NCBI GenBank assembly: GCA_963650485.1
Contig: CAVJLN010000032.1
Span: forward strand, 1-31,082
Length of the DNA: 31,082 nucleotides
Source of the DNA: Suilimivivens sp963650485
GTDB lineage: Bacteria; Bacillota; Clostridia; Lachnospirales; Lachnospiraceae
Reading direction: 5' to 3'
This document shows, in pieces, positions 7,453-14,373 of this stretch. The notes below the pieces were generated by a model. That model searched no databases. It was not told where the DNA came from and was given only the letters and a program-made list of their open reading frames with translations. Within the stretch, counting starts at the first letter, position 1. Each line of letters begins with the position of its first letter. A program made the translations under genes and the position numbers.

Positions 7453-8103
7453 ATGGATAATTTTATGGACGAAATTGTACAGAAATTTACCCCGCAGGAG
7501 ATGATCCGTGCCAACGCGGCGGCAGATGCGGCAGAGATTGAAAGCCTTGAGAAACAGCTTACCCTGTTTAAAGAACAGATGGAGAAATATGACGACTGTC
7601 TTCAGGAAATGCGTCAGGTGAATCTGAAGAATATCGAAACGGCACAGGATGTTCAGCAGCTAGCGGACAAAATGGGACAGCATTTAGGCAAAACTGCAGG
7701 AGAAGTAGAGGCTGCTTCTGTTTCCAAAATTAAAGAAACCTCAGACCTTTCCATGGCGGGTATTCAGAAAGCAATCGATGAAAGCCTTGCAAAGATTGCC
7801 GAGATTAAGGAACATGCAGACAACACCCAGCAGATTGCGGAAATGGTGAATGACCTCCAGAATAAGACCGAGAATGTCATTAAGAATCTGGAAGATTTCC
7901 TTCATACCGATAATGTGAAGGTGTACCGTAATGTACAGGCCTCCATGGTGGAGGAACTGGATCGCCGGGCAGGGGAACTGAAAGAGGAATTGCAGAAGAC
8001 ACAGAAGAAGTCGGGAGTATTGTTCCCGCTTGTTTTAGTGACCCTGATTCTTTCTGCACTAAATCTGATTGTAAGTGTCCTTGGATTACTTGGAATTTTT
8101 TAA
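7453..8103 (+). CDS. coiled-coil protein with a single C-terminal membrane anchor
   Basis: I recognise no named family. The 216-residue protein is almost entirely charged helix with heptad character from about residue 20 to 185, rich in Glu, Gln and Lys. A hydrophobic stretch at about 190-213 (LFPLVLVTLILSALNLIV) follows, ending two or three residues from the C-terminus. This is a tail-anchored arrangement with the coiled coil likely in the cytoplasm. There is no signal peptide or catalytic motif. A role as a membrane-tethered scaffold or in division or envelope organisation is possible but is inference only. It has its own strong promoter and an AGAGGA ribosome binding site, so it looks monocistronic. 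Confidence 0.75.
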   Translation: MDNFMDEIVQKFTPQEMIRANAAADAAEIESLEKQLTLFKEQMEKYDDCLQEMRQVNLKNIETAQDVQQLADKMGQHLGKTAGEVEAASVSKIKETSDLSMAGIQKAIDESLAKIAEIKEHADNTQQIAEMVNDLQNKTENVIKNLEDFLHTDNVKVYRNVQASMVEELDRRAGELKEELQKTQKKSGVLFPLVLVTLILSALNLIVSVLGLLGIF

Positions 8104-8106
8104 CCA

Positions 8107-8147
8107 TTCAAAGCCGAGGGCTTTTGACCATGACATCATTATATATG
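8107..8147 (+). repeat. dispersed repeat family II, copy 1
   Basis: AAAGCC-GAG-GGCTTT forms a small perfect hairpin followed by TGACCATGACATCATTATATAT. It begins four bases after the stop of the coiled-coil gene. It shares about 35 of 41 positions with 20141-20180 and could act as a weak terminator. Confidence 0.6.
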
Positions 8148-8175
8148 GCGAAGTAACCACATGAGTAAAACTCGA

Positions 8176-8218
8176 GTTGTGTTAGCAACGGTTTTACGAA
8201 TGGGTTCTGAACAGTTAC
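8176..8218 (+). repeat. hairpin-GGTTTT-GTTAC dispersed repeat, copy 2
   Basis: GTTG...CAAC is followed by GGTTTTACGAATGGGTTCTGAACAGTTAC. This matches the copy at 1402-1444 in order, spacing and most bases. It lies about 35 bp upstream of the flavin reductase start. Confidence 0.5.
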
Positions 8219-8254
8219 CGAATTTCTTAAAATAGCAGTAGGAGAATAGGAGAT

Positions 8255-8818
8255 ATGGCAAAACAGACCTGGAAACCGGGGAATATGCTCTATCCGCTTC
8301 CGGCGGTTCTGATCACCGTAGCAGATCGGGAGGGTAATCCCAATATTTTTACAGTGGCATGGGCAGGTACTATCTGCAGCGATCCGGCAATGGTATCGAT
8401 TTCCGTCCGTCCCTCCCGTTATTCCCATCATATGATCGAAGAGACGGGAGAATTTGTGATCAATCTGACAACCAGAGAACTGGCGTTTGCAACGGATTAC
8501 TGTGGAGTGAGGAGCGGCAAGGATGTGGACAAGTTCAAAGAGCTTGGACTTCATGTGAGTTCCGCAGAGGAAGTAGGCGCCCCTCTTTTAGACGAAAGCC
8601 CGGTAAACATTGAATGCAAGGTAACGCAGGTGCTTCGGCTTGGGACGCACGATATGTTCGTGGCGAAGGTCGTGTCCGTACGTGCGGATGAAAAGTATAT
8701 GGATGAAAATGGAAAGTTTTCTCTTGAAAAAGCAGATCCGATTGCTTATTCACACGGAACGTATTACACGCTCGGAGAAAAGCTTGGAACATTTGGTTAT
8801 AGTGTAAAGAAACGATAG
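8255..8818 (+). CDS. flavin reductase-like, FMN-binding split-barrel protein
   Basis: The 187-residue protein matches the flavin reductase/flavoredoxin family (split barrel FMN-binding fold), which is close to this length. Visible family features are the N-terminal YPLPAVLITVADREG, the FMN-contact region TVAWAGTICSDPAMVSISVRPSRYSHHMI, and EFVINL. The first Tyr-Pro and the TxAW segment normally frame the isoalloxazine ring. The physiological partner is unknown: members reduce free flavin, act as electron carriers, or have been recruited to other uses. AGGAGATAGGAGAT-like sequence gives a strong ribosome binding site. A hairpin terminator overlaps the stop codon, so it ends its transcript. Confidence 0.88.
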   Translation: MAKQTWKPGNMLYPLPAVLITVADREGNPNIFTVAWAGTICSDPAMVSISVRPSRYSHHMIEETGEFVINLTTRELAFATDYCGVRSGKDVDKFKELGLHVSSAEEVGAPLLDESPVNIECKVTQVLRLGTHDMFVAKVVSVRADEKYMDENGKFSLEKADPIAYSHGTYYTLGEKLGTFGYSVKKR

Positions 8819-8845
8819 AATTCGAAAGGGTTCTATCGCTTTTTT
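8813..8845 (+). terminator. intrinsic terminator of the flavin reductase-like gene
   Basis: CGATAGAA (8813-8820) pairs with TTCTATCG (8831-8838) across a 10-nt loop, followed by CTTTTTTC. The stop codon sits inside the left arm. Confidence 0.85.
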
Positions 8846-8893
8846 CTTAGTTATAAACGGAAATGCATGGAAATACATGGAAGGAACAGGCTC

Positions 8894-8927
8894 TTTACAA
8901 GTAAATTTAGAACTGTTAAAATAGTTC
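8894..8927 (+). promoter_or_regulatory. promoter of the M23 hydrolase gene with overlapping dyad
   Basis: TTTACA (8894-8899), a 17-nt spacer and TAAAAT (8917-8922) form a good promoter. A short dyad GAACT (8910-8914)/AGTTC (8923-8927) straddles the -10 and could be an operator; the dyad is short and may be chance. Confidence 0.5.
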
Positions 8928-8998
8928 CATTGCAACTGTTTTGTGTTTTAACAGATGCAGGGAGTACTTTGGGCACAGAATTAGAACAGGAATAGTTT

Positions 8999-10582
8999 AT
9001 GATACATTTATCATCACATTATAAACGGTTAAAAATGCGTTTTTTAAAGATTGCGTTGCTGGCAGTTTTTGTCAGTATTTTTTTCATGCCGTCTTTTGTG
9101 AAATTCGTGAAAACCGGAGACAATATGTTTACGGTCTTTTTGAACGGACAGGAAGTCGGTGTGGTGGATTCGGTCGAAGAAGCACAGTCTTATGCAGTGG
9201 AGGCGCGAAGAAACGTGGCTTCCCAGAGTAATCAGCTGGTTCTGGTAGAGAGTGAAATCGAAACCGTCGGACAGGAGGTATTATGGGGCAGGGTGGATTC
9301 ACCGAAGCTGGTGATCGACAACATGGAGAAGGTCTATGCCTCCGACATGAAGGAATCCATGATTAAGTCCTATGTAGTCAAAATTAATGAAAAAATCATC
9401 AATCTTGCCAATCTGGATGAGGTTGTTGCGCTTTTGCAGGCAGCGGTAAATAAATATGATACGGACAACGACTATCAGGTAGAATTGCAGCTTGACCCGA
9501 CAAGAGAGCTTCCGGTTATGAGTGCCACTATTGCAACGCGCGAGGAAGTGCAGGAACAGGAAGAGGCAGCGGAAGCTGTAGCGTTGGAAGCCGGATTTCA
9601 GGCAGATATGACGGCGTTGTTTGATCAGATTGAGCCGGACGTGGAGAAGGACTTTGAGGACTATCAGCTCGGTATAATTTCCATGAATTTCGGGGATGAT
9701 ATAGAGGTAGCCGAAGCCTATCTGGATGAGAGTGAGCTGACTGACATCAGCCTTGCCATCAATGAAGTGACAAGTGATGAAGAAAAGAATCAGATATATA
9801 AGGTGGTTTCCGGTGATACGTTGTCCGGAATTGCCATTAAAACGAATGTTCCGCTGGACAAGCTGATCGAAATGAATGATTCTCTGGAGGATGAGAATTC
9901 GATGATCCGTCCGGATCAGGAGCTGATTGTCACAGTAGAAGAACCGATGCTTGCGGTTCTGCGTCAGGAAGAAATGTATTACGAAGAAGATTATGACGCG
10001 GATGTCATTTATATTGATAATGATGACTGGTATACAACAGAAACCGTAGTGCATCAGCAGCCATCCGCCGGACACCGTAAGGTCGTTGCGGTTGTTTCCT
10101 TTGAAAATAACACGAAGGTTTCGGACGAAATTATTAAGGAAGAGATTACCTATGCGGCAGTTCCGAAGATTGTGGAACGTGGAACGAAGATTCCACCGAC
10201 CTATATCAAGCCGATTTCCGGCGGACGTCTTACGTCGAACTTTGGACGGCGTAACCGCCCGACGAAGGGAGCAAGCTCCTATCATAAGGGAGTTGACTGG
10301 GCAACAGCGACAGGCACGACGGTTTATGCATCCTGTGGTGGTACGGTTGTAAAGGCCGGCTGGGGAAGCGGCTACGGATATTGTGTGTACATCAATCATC
10401 CGGATGGCAGACAGACAAGATACGGACATTTAAGCAAGGTGCTTGTTTCTGTGGGACAGACGGTTTCCCAGGGACAGAAGATCGCTCTGAGTGGAAATAC
10501 GGGCGTCAGCACAGGACCGCATCTGCACTTTGAGATTCTGATTAACGGATCCCAGGTGAACCCGCTGAAATACCTGAATTAG
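8999..10582 (+). CDS. secreted LysM-G5-M23 peptidoglycan endopeptidase
   Basis: The 527-residue protein cuts peptide cross-links in the wall. Order of parts: a hydrophobic anchor or uncleaved signal at about 13-31; a region of unknown fold to about 260; LysM at about 267-313 (YKVVSGDTLSGIAIKTN), which binds glycan; a G5-like segment at about 315-400; and an M23 (LytM-type) catalytic domain at about 406-527. The zinc site is intact: H429 and D433 in HKGVD, and HLH with H508 and H510. This architecture is common for cell-elongation or separation hydrolases in Clostridia. AGGAAT lies eight bases before the start; an internal ATG at 9032 is a possible alternative. It precedes murA, another wall gene. 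Confidence 0.92.
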   Translation: MIHLSSHYKRLKMRFLKIALLAVFVSIFFMPSFVKFVKTGDNMFTVFLNGQEVGVVDSVEEAQSYAVEARRNVASQSNQLVLVESEIETVGQEVLWGRVDSPKLVIDNMEKVYASDMKESMIKSYVVKINEKIINLANLDEVVALLQAAVNKYDTDNDYQVELQLDPTRELPVMSATIATREEVQEQEEAAEAVALEAGFQADMTALFDQIEPDVEKDFEDYQLGIISMNFGDDIEVAEAYLDESELTDISLAINEVTSDEEKNQIYKVVSGDTLSGIAIKTNVPLDKLIEMNDSLEDENSMIRPDQELIVTVEEPMLAVLRQEEMYYEEDYDADVIYIDNDDWYTTETVVHQQPSAGHRKVVAVVSFENNTKVSDEIIKEEITYAAVPKIVERGTKIPPTYIKPISGGRLTSNFGRRNRPTKGASSYHKGVDWATATGTTVYASCGGTVVKAGWGSGYGYCVYINHPDGRQTRYGHLSKVLVSVGQTVSQGQKIALSGNTGVSTGPHLHFEILINGSQVNPLKYLN

Positions 10583-10601
10583 TCCTAAACAGATGTTTGG
10601 G

Positions 10602-10629
10602 TTTACAGACTTTTACATTATGTTATAAT
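10602..10629 (+). promoter_or_regulatory. murA promoter
   Basis: TTTACA (10602-10607), a 16-nt spacer and TATAAT (10624-10629). The long leader of about 145 nt contains CAGTTA-CGAAA-TAACTG (10693-10709), a small perfect hairpin. Confidence 0.55.
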
Positions 10630-10774
10630 GATAAAAGGGTTTTCGTACCAAATTCCGTTTGAGTGAATAAATAACGTGGCTGTAAGATGTTGAGCAGTTA
10701 CGAAATAACTGAAATTATATACGCATGAAGATAAATACCGGATGGAATATATCAAACACATTTCGAGGTATGCT

Positions 10775-12067
10775 ATGGAACAGTATGCAATTAGAGGTGG
10801 CAATCCGTTAGTTGGCGAAGTCGAAATCGGTGGCGCAAAGAATGCGTCCTTAGGGATTCTGGCAGCAGCTGTCATGACGGATGAAACCGTATTAATAGAA
10901 AATATCCCGGATGTCCGTGATACCAATGTGATGATGCAGGCCATTGAAAGCATTGGAGGAACAGTGGAGCGGATCGACCGCCACACGGCTCGGATTTCCG
11001 GCAAAAATATCAAGGATCTTGTAATCGAAGGGGATTACATTAAGAAGATCCGTGCTTCTTACTATCTGCTGGGTGCATTGCTTGGCAAGTATAAGAAGGC
11101 ACAGGTTTCTTTACCCGGTGGCTGTAACATCGGACTGCGCCCCATCGATCAGCATATCAAAGGCTTTCGTGCACTCGGCGCGGACGTGAAGATTGCCAAT
11201 GGGTTAATTTTTGCAGAGGCAGAGAAGCTTACAGGAAGTCATATTTATATGGATGTGGTTACGGTTGGAGCAACAATCAATGTGATGCTGGCAGCCGTAA
11301 TGGCAGAAGGACAGACAATTATTGAGAATGCAGCGAAGGAGCCGCATGTCGTTGATGTGGCGAACTTCTTAAACTGCATGGGTGCCAATATCAAGGGCGC
11401 CGGTACGGATGTGATCCGTATCAAGGGCGTTTCAAAACTTCATGGCACAGAATATACGATTATACCGGATCAGATCGAGGCAGGAACCTTTATGTTTGCC
11501 GCAGCGGTAACGAAGGGCGATGTAATCGTCAAGAATGTCATTCCGAAGCATTTGGAGTCCATCAGTGCGAAACTCCTTGAAATCGGATGCGAAATCGAAG
11601 AATCAGACGATGCCGTACGTGTTGTGGCATCGAAGCCTCTTACCCATACACATGTAAAGACACTTCCCTATCCGGGATTCCCGACGGATATGCAGCCGCA
11701 GATTACAGTTACACTGGGACTTGCCAGGGGAACGAGTATTGTGACTGAGAGTATTTTCGAGAATCGGTTTAAGTATGTGGATGAGCTTACCAGAATGGGT
11801 GCGAATATCAAGGTCGAGGGAAATACGGCAATCATTGACGGAGTTCCCGGGTATACAGGTGCCAGCATCAGTGCACCGGATCTTCGTGCAGGAGCTGCAC
11901 TTGTAATTGCTGCTCTGGCTGCAGAAGGAATTACGACGATTGATGATATTAAATATATTGAACGCGGATATGAGGATTTTCATCTGAAGCTTGCATCTCT
12001 CGGAGCTCAGATTGATAAGATCAGTACGGAACGCGATTTGCAGAAGTTCCGGCTGAAGACAGGCTGA
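10775..12067 (+). CDS. murA: UDP-N-acetylglucosamine 1-carboxyvinyltransferase
   Basis: This is the first committed step of peptidoglycan synthesis: it adds enolpyruvate from PEP to UDP-GlcNAc in the cytoplasm. The 430-residue length is normal. The N-terminal RGGNPLVGEVEIGGAKNASL includes the conserved Lys-Asn pair. The PEP-reactive loop is PGGCNIGLRPID with the cysteine at C117, so the enzyme is of the Cys type that fosfomycin alkylates. The C-terminal DLRAGAALVIAALAAEG is the second family signature. I place the start at 10775 because GAGG lies six bases before it and the family begins there; an in-frame ATG at 10742 adds 11 atypical residues. Many Gram-positives carry two murA genes; only one is visible here. 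Confidence 0.96.
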   Translation: MEQYAIRGGNPLVGEVEIGGAKNASLGILAAAVMTDETVLIENIPDVRDTNVMMQAIESIGGTVERIDRHTARISGKNIKDLVIEGDYIKKIRASYYLLGALLGKYKKAQVSLPGGCNIGLRPIDQHIKGFRALGADVKIANGLIFAEAEKLTGSHIYMDVVTVGATINVMLAAVMAEGQTIIENAAKEPHVVDVANFLNCMGANIKGAGTDVIRIKGVSKLHGTEYTIIPDQIEAGTFMFAAAVTKGDVIVKNVIPKHLESISAKLLEIGCEIEESDDAVRVVASKPLTHTHVKTLPYPGFPTDMQPQITVTLGLARGTSIVTESIFENRFKYVDELTRMGANIKVEGNTAIIDGVPGYTGASISAPDLRAGAALVIAALAAEGITTIDDIKYIERGYEDFHLKLASLGAQIDKISTERDLQKFRLKTG

Positions 12068-12243
12068 TTGGGATTTTCGTGGATGAAGGGAAAGAGGGAG
12101 AGATCCATTCGATGTGAGACATTTTCAAGGTTGGATCTATTTATCGTAAACACAACTATTTTTTTCACGACCATTTTTTCATTGACAAAGTATCGGGGAT
12201 GGTGTAGCCTGAATTCAGATATGAAAATTCAATATTGTGATGA
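12068..12243 (+). other. metK upstream spacer with possible promoter
   Basis: No gene is credible here. A consensus -35 TTGACA at 12182-12187 is followed after 17 nt by TAGCCT, a poor -10. It is placed correctly to start a transcript about 25-30 nt before the riboswitch. AGATCC and GGATCT around 12110-12147 could form a loose stem after murA. Confidence 0.4.
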
Positions 12244-12403
12244 ATCTCTTATTCAGAGTGGTGGAGGTACATAGGACCTATGAAGCCACGGCAACCCCTA
12301 TAAGGAAGGTGCCTACCTGAGCGAGCAGCGAGCCTAATGGCGATCGAACAATAAGAGGATTTGATTATCGTGTGTCAGGTCCGCTTAGTTAAGCGGATTT
12401 TTT
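12244..12403 (+). promoter_or_regulatory. SAM-I (S-box) riboswitch with terminator platform
   Basis: The aptamer core is recognisable by the conserved strings GGTGGAGG, ATGAAGCCACGGCAACC, AAGGAAGGTGC and the closing stem CTCTTAT (12246-12252) with ATAAGAG (12351-12357). Downstream, TCCGCTT-AGTT-AAGCGGA (12380-12397) with a T run to 12403 is an intrinsic terminator. By the known S-box mechanism, S-adenosylmethionine binding stabilises the aptamer, allows the terminator and lowers metK expression. This is feedback by the product of the enzyme it controls. The anti-terminator pairing was not worked out. Confidence 0.93.
12380..12403 (+). terminator. riboswitch-controlled intrinsic terminator
   Basis: A seven-base perfect stem TCCGCTT/AAGCGGA with AGTT loop is followed by six T. 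It ends 30 bases before the metK start and serves as the expression platform of the SAM-I riboswitch. Confidence 0.85.
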
Positions 12404-12433
12404 CATTCCAGTCAAACAAAAAGGAGAAACCAA

Positions 12434-13615
12434 ATGGAGAAAAGATTATTTACTTCCGAATCTGTAACCGAAGGACATCCGGACAAAGTCTGCGATGCCA
12501 TTTCTGATGCCATCCTTGATGCCTGCATGGCAAAGGATCCGATGAGCCGTGTCGCATGTGAAACCGCAGTATGTACCGGATTTGCATTAGTAACCGGTGA
12601 AATTACCACCAATGCTTATGTTGATATCCAGAAGATCGTGCGTGATACCGTTAAGGAAATCGGCTATACCAAGTCTGAATACGGCTTCGATGGCAATACC
12701 TGTGCTGTTTTAGTTGCTATTGATGAGCAGTCTTCCGATATTGCAATGGGTGTGGATAAGGCCCTTGAAGCAAAGCAGGGAGAAATCCAGGATGATTTAG
12801 ATACCGGAGCCGGTGATCAGGGTATGATGTTTGGTTATGCAACCAACGAAACCGAAGAATATATGCCTTATCCGATTTCTTTGGCACACAAGCTGGCATT
12901 ACAGCTTACCAAGGTTCGTAAGGACGGAACCCTAAAGTATTTAAGACCGGATGGTAAGAGCCAGGTTTCCGTTGAGTATGATGAAAACGGCAAGCCGCTT
13001 CGTCTTGAGGCTGTTGTTCTTTCTACCCAGCATGATGAAGATGTTACACAGGAACAGATCCATGAAGATATTAAGAAGTATGTATTTGATCCGATTCTTC
13101 CGAAGGAATTGCTCGATGAGAATACCAAGTATTTCATCAACCCGACCGGACGTTTCGTAATCGGTGGACCTCACGGTGATGCAGGTCTTACCGGACGTAA
13201 GATCATCGTAGATACCTACGGTGGATATGCACGTCACGGCGGCGGCGCTTTCTCCGGAAAGGACTGCACGAAGGTAGACCGTTCCGCAGCTTATGCGGCA
13301 CGTTATGTTGCGAAGAACATTGTTGCAGCAGGACTTGCTGACAAGTGCGAAATCCAGCTTTCCTATGCAATCGGTGTCGCGCAGCCTACTTCCATCATGG
13401 TTGATACCTTCGAAACCGGAAAGGTTTCTGATGAAAAACTTCTTGAAGCAATTCGTGAGAACTTCGATCTTCGTCCGGCAGGAATCATCAAAATGCTGGA
13501 TCTTCGTCGCCCGATCTACAAGCAGACCGCTGCTTACGGACACTTTGGACGTAATGATCTGGATCTGCCCTGGGAGAAGCTTGATAAGGTGGATGTATTA
13601 AAGAAGTACCTGTAA
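12434..13615 (+). CDS. metK: S-adenosylmethionine synthetase
   Basis: This enzyme condenses methionine with ATP to make S-adenosylmethionine, the methyl donor. The 393-residue protein is full length. Visible signatures are SVTEGHPDK (H15 and D17 at the active site), the loop motif GAGDQG, and GGPHGDAGLTGRKIIVDTYGG with the phosphate-binding GGGAFSGKD. The C-terminal KPTAAYGHFG-like sequence is present as KQTAAYGHFGR. AAAGGAGAAACC precedes the ATG. Expression is placed under the SAM-I riboswitch directly upstream, and a long hairpin lies about 90 bp after the stop, so it is likely a single-gene transcript. Codons are strikingly uniform (ACC, GGT, AAG), as expected for a highly expressed gene. 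Confidence 0.98.
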   Translation: MEKRLFTSESVTEGHPDKVCDAISDAILDACMAKDPMSRVACETAVCTGFALVTGEITTNAYVDIQKIVRDTVKEIGYTKSEYGFDGNTCAVLVAIDEQSSDIAMGVDKALEAKQGEIQDDLDTGAGDQGMMFGYATNETEEYMPYPISLAHKLALQLTKVRKDGTLKYLRPDGKSQVSVEYDENGKPLRLEAVVLSTQHDEDVTQEQIHEDIKKYVFDPILPKELLDENTKYFINPTGRFVIGGPHGDAGLTGRKIIVDTYGGYARHGGGAFSGKDCTKVDRSAAYAARYVAKNIVAAGLADKCEIQLSYAIGVAQPTSIMVDTFETGKVSDEKLLEAIRENFDLRPAGIIKMLDLRRPIYKQTAAYGHFGRNDLDLPWEKLDKVDVLKKYL

Positions 13616-13676
13616 TTATTCAGAGCCATTGCAATTAGGGCAATATGTACCAGGAATGCTTGCCAATATCTGCAAT

Positions 13677-13712
13677 ATGCAATAAATAATAGAGATGCAA
13701 TAAATAATAGAG
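13677..13712 (+). repeat. 18-bp tandem duplication
   Basis: ATGCAATAAATAATAGAG occurs twice in direct succession (13677-13694 and 13695-13712) with no mismatch. The second copy runs into the left arm of the hairpin that follows. Confidence 0.8.
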
Positions 13713-13765
13713 TTAATGTATAAGTGAGATAATTGTCAAAATCAAACTTATGTATTAACTCTATT
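13706..13765 (+). terminator. long hairpin after metK, likely terminator
   Basis: A 20-nt arm (13706-13725) pairs fully with 13746-13765 as RNA, with two adjacent G-U wobbles and a 20-nt loop. The 3' arm is followed by TTATGTTATG rather than a clean T run. A terminator or RNA-stabilising end of the metK transcript is plausible. Confidence 0.5.
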
Positions 13766-13877
13766 TTATGTTATGTGATGTCATATTTATACAGTATTGC
13801 ATGGCTTTGTAATGTATGGATAGTGTTCTGTTTGTTCGCATGATATGGTATTGGGTATGGATGCACTTTTTTTAATA

Positions 13878-14166
13878 AAACCCAGTTATTTGGAGAAGGA
13901 AGGGTATGCAGAGCAAAAAAGTCCTGCTATACCCAGTGTTTTGGAGNNNNNNNNNNNNNNNNNNNNNNNNNNNNNNNNNNNNNNNNNNNNNNNNNNNNNN
14001 NNNNNNNNNNNNNNNNNNNNNNNNNNNNNNNNNNNNNNNNNNNNNNNNNNNNNNNNNNNNNCAGAGTGAAAAATTCCTGCTACACCCATTAGCTTGGAGA
14101 AAGAAGGTTATACAGAGTAGGAAAATCCCACTATACCCAGTCGCATGGAAAGAAGAGGGTATGTAA
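13878..14166. repeat. 51-bp tandem repeat array interrupted by N
   Basis: Units start with GGAG-like sequence at 13892, 13943, 14096 and 14147, with partial units at both ends. The visible unit includes GGGTATGCAG...CTGCTATACCC, an imperfect hairpin. Spacing across the undetermined block (13943 to 14096) is 153 bases, exactly three periods. Units differ by several bases, so they are old or diversifying. Because 51 is a multiple of three, long open frames appear on both strands; for example 13906-14166 on the plus strand reads a 17-residue pattern, Q-S-x-K then L-Y-P-V-x-W. I see no ribosome binding site for it and regard coding as unproven. Confidence 0.8.
13947..14061. other. 115 undetermined bases (N)
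   Basis: The base identities are unknown. The block lies wholly inside the 51-bp repeat array, as expected where a tandem repeat defeats assembly, and its length keeps the array in register. Confidence 0.98.
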
Positions 14167-14373
14167 GCCATATATGGCATATTGTACCCATGTGTTACGA
14201 AAGAACAGGGACAAATCTCAAATTCCTTGCTTGCAACACCTCCCCATAAAGGGTAAACTGTAACTACATGAAATAAACCACATGAGATTAATTACATTAT
14301 GAAGTAACAGTTCTATCAACAGGGTTGAGGATTCAACCATGAATATAGTACAGAGAAATTCCGGAGGAACACT
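14167..14373 (+). other. dnaE upstream spacer with short inverted repeats
   Basis: GCCATATATGGC is a perfect palindrome at 14168-14179. CTGTAACTACAT and ATGAAGTAACAG (about 14259-14317) form an imperfect inverted pair reminiscent of the dispersed GTAACT repeats. GGTTGA-GGAT-TCAACC follows near 14322-14338. I cannot identify a convincing promoter. Confidence 0.35.

Noticed and set aside
8108..8554. Minus-strand 148-residue frame ending in VKSPRL, also seen at 20142-20336
   Set aside because: The shared C-terminal peptide comes from the dispersed DNA repeat family II read in antisense, not from a protein family.
9299..10429. 376-residue open frame on the minus strand
   Set aside because: It lies opposite the well-supported M23 hydrolase and shows no domain or ribosome binding site.
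12068..12274. Plus-strand 68-residue open frame after murA
   Set aside because: It begins with TTG directly at the murA stop, has no ribosome binding site and runs into the SAM-I riboswitch.
13878..14166. CRISPR array
   Set aside because: The units are contiguous and degenerate along the whole 51 bp, with no alternation of constant repeats and unique spacers and no cas genes.
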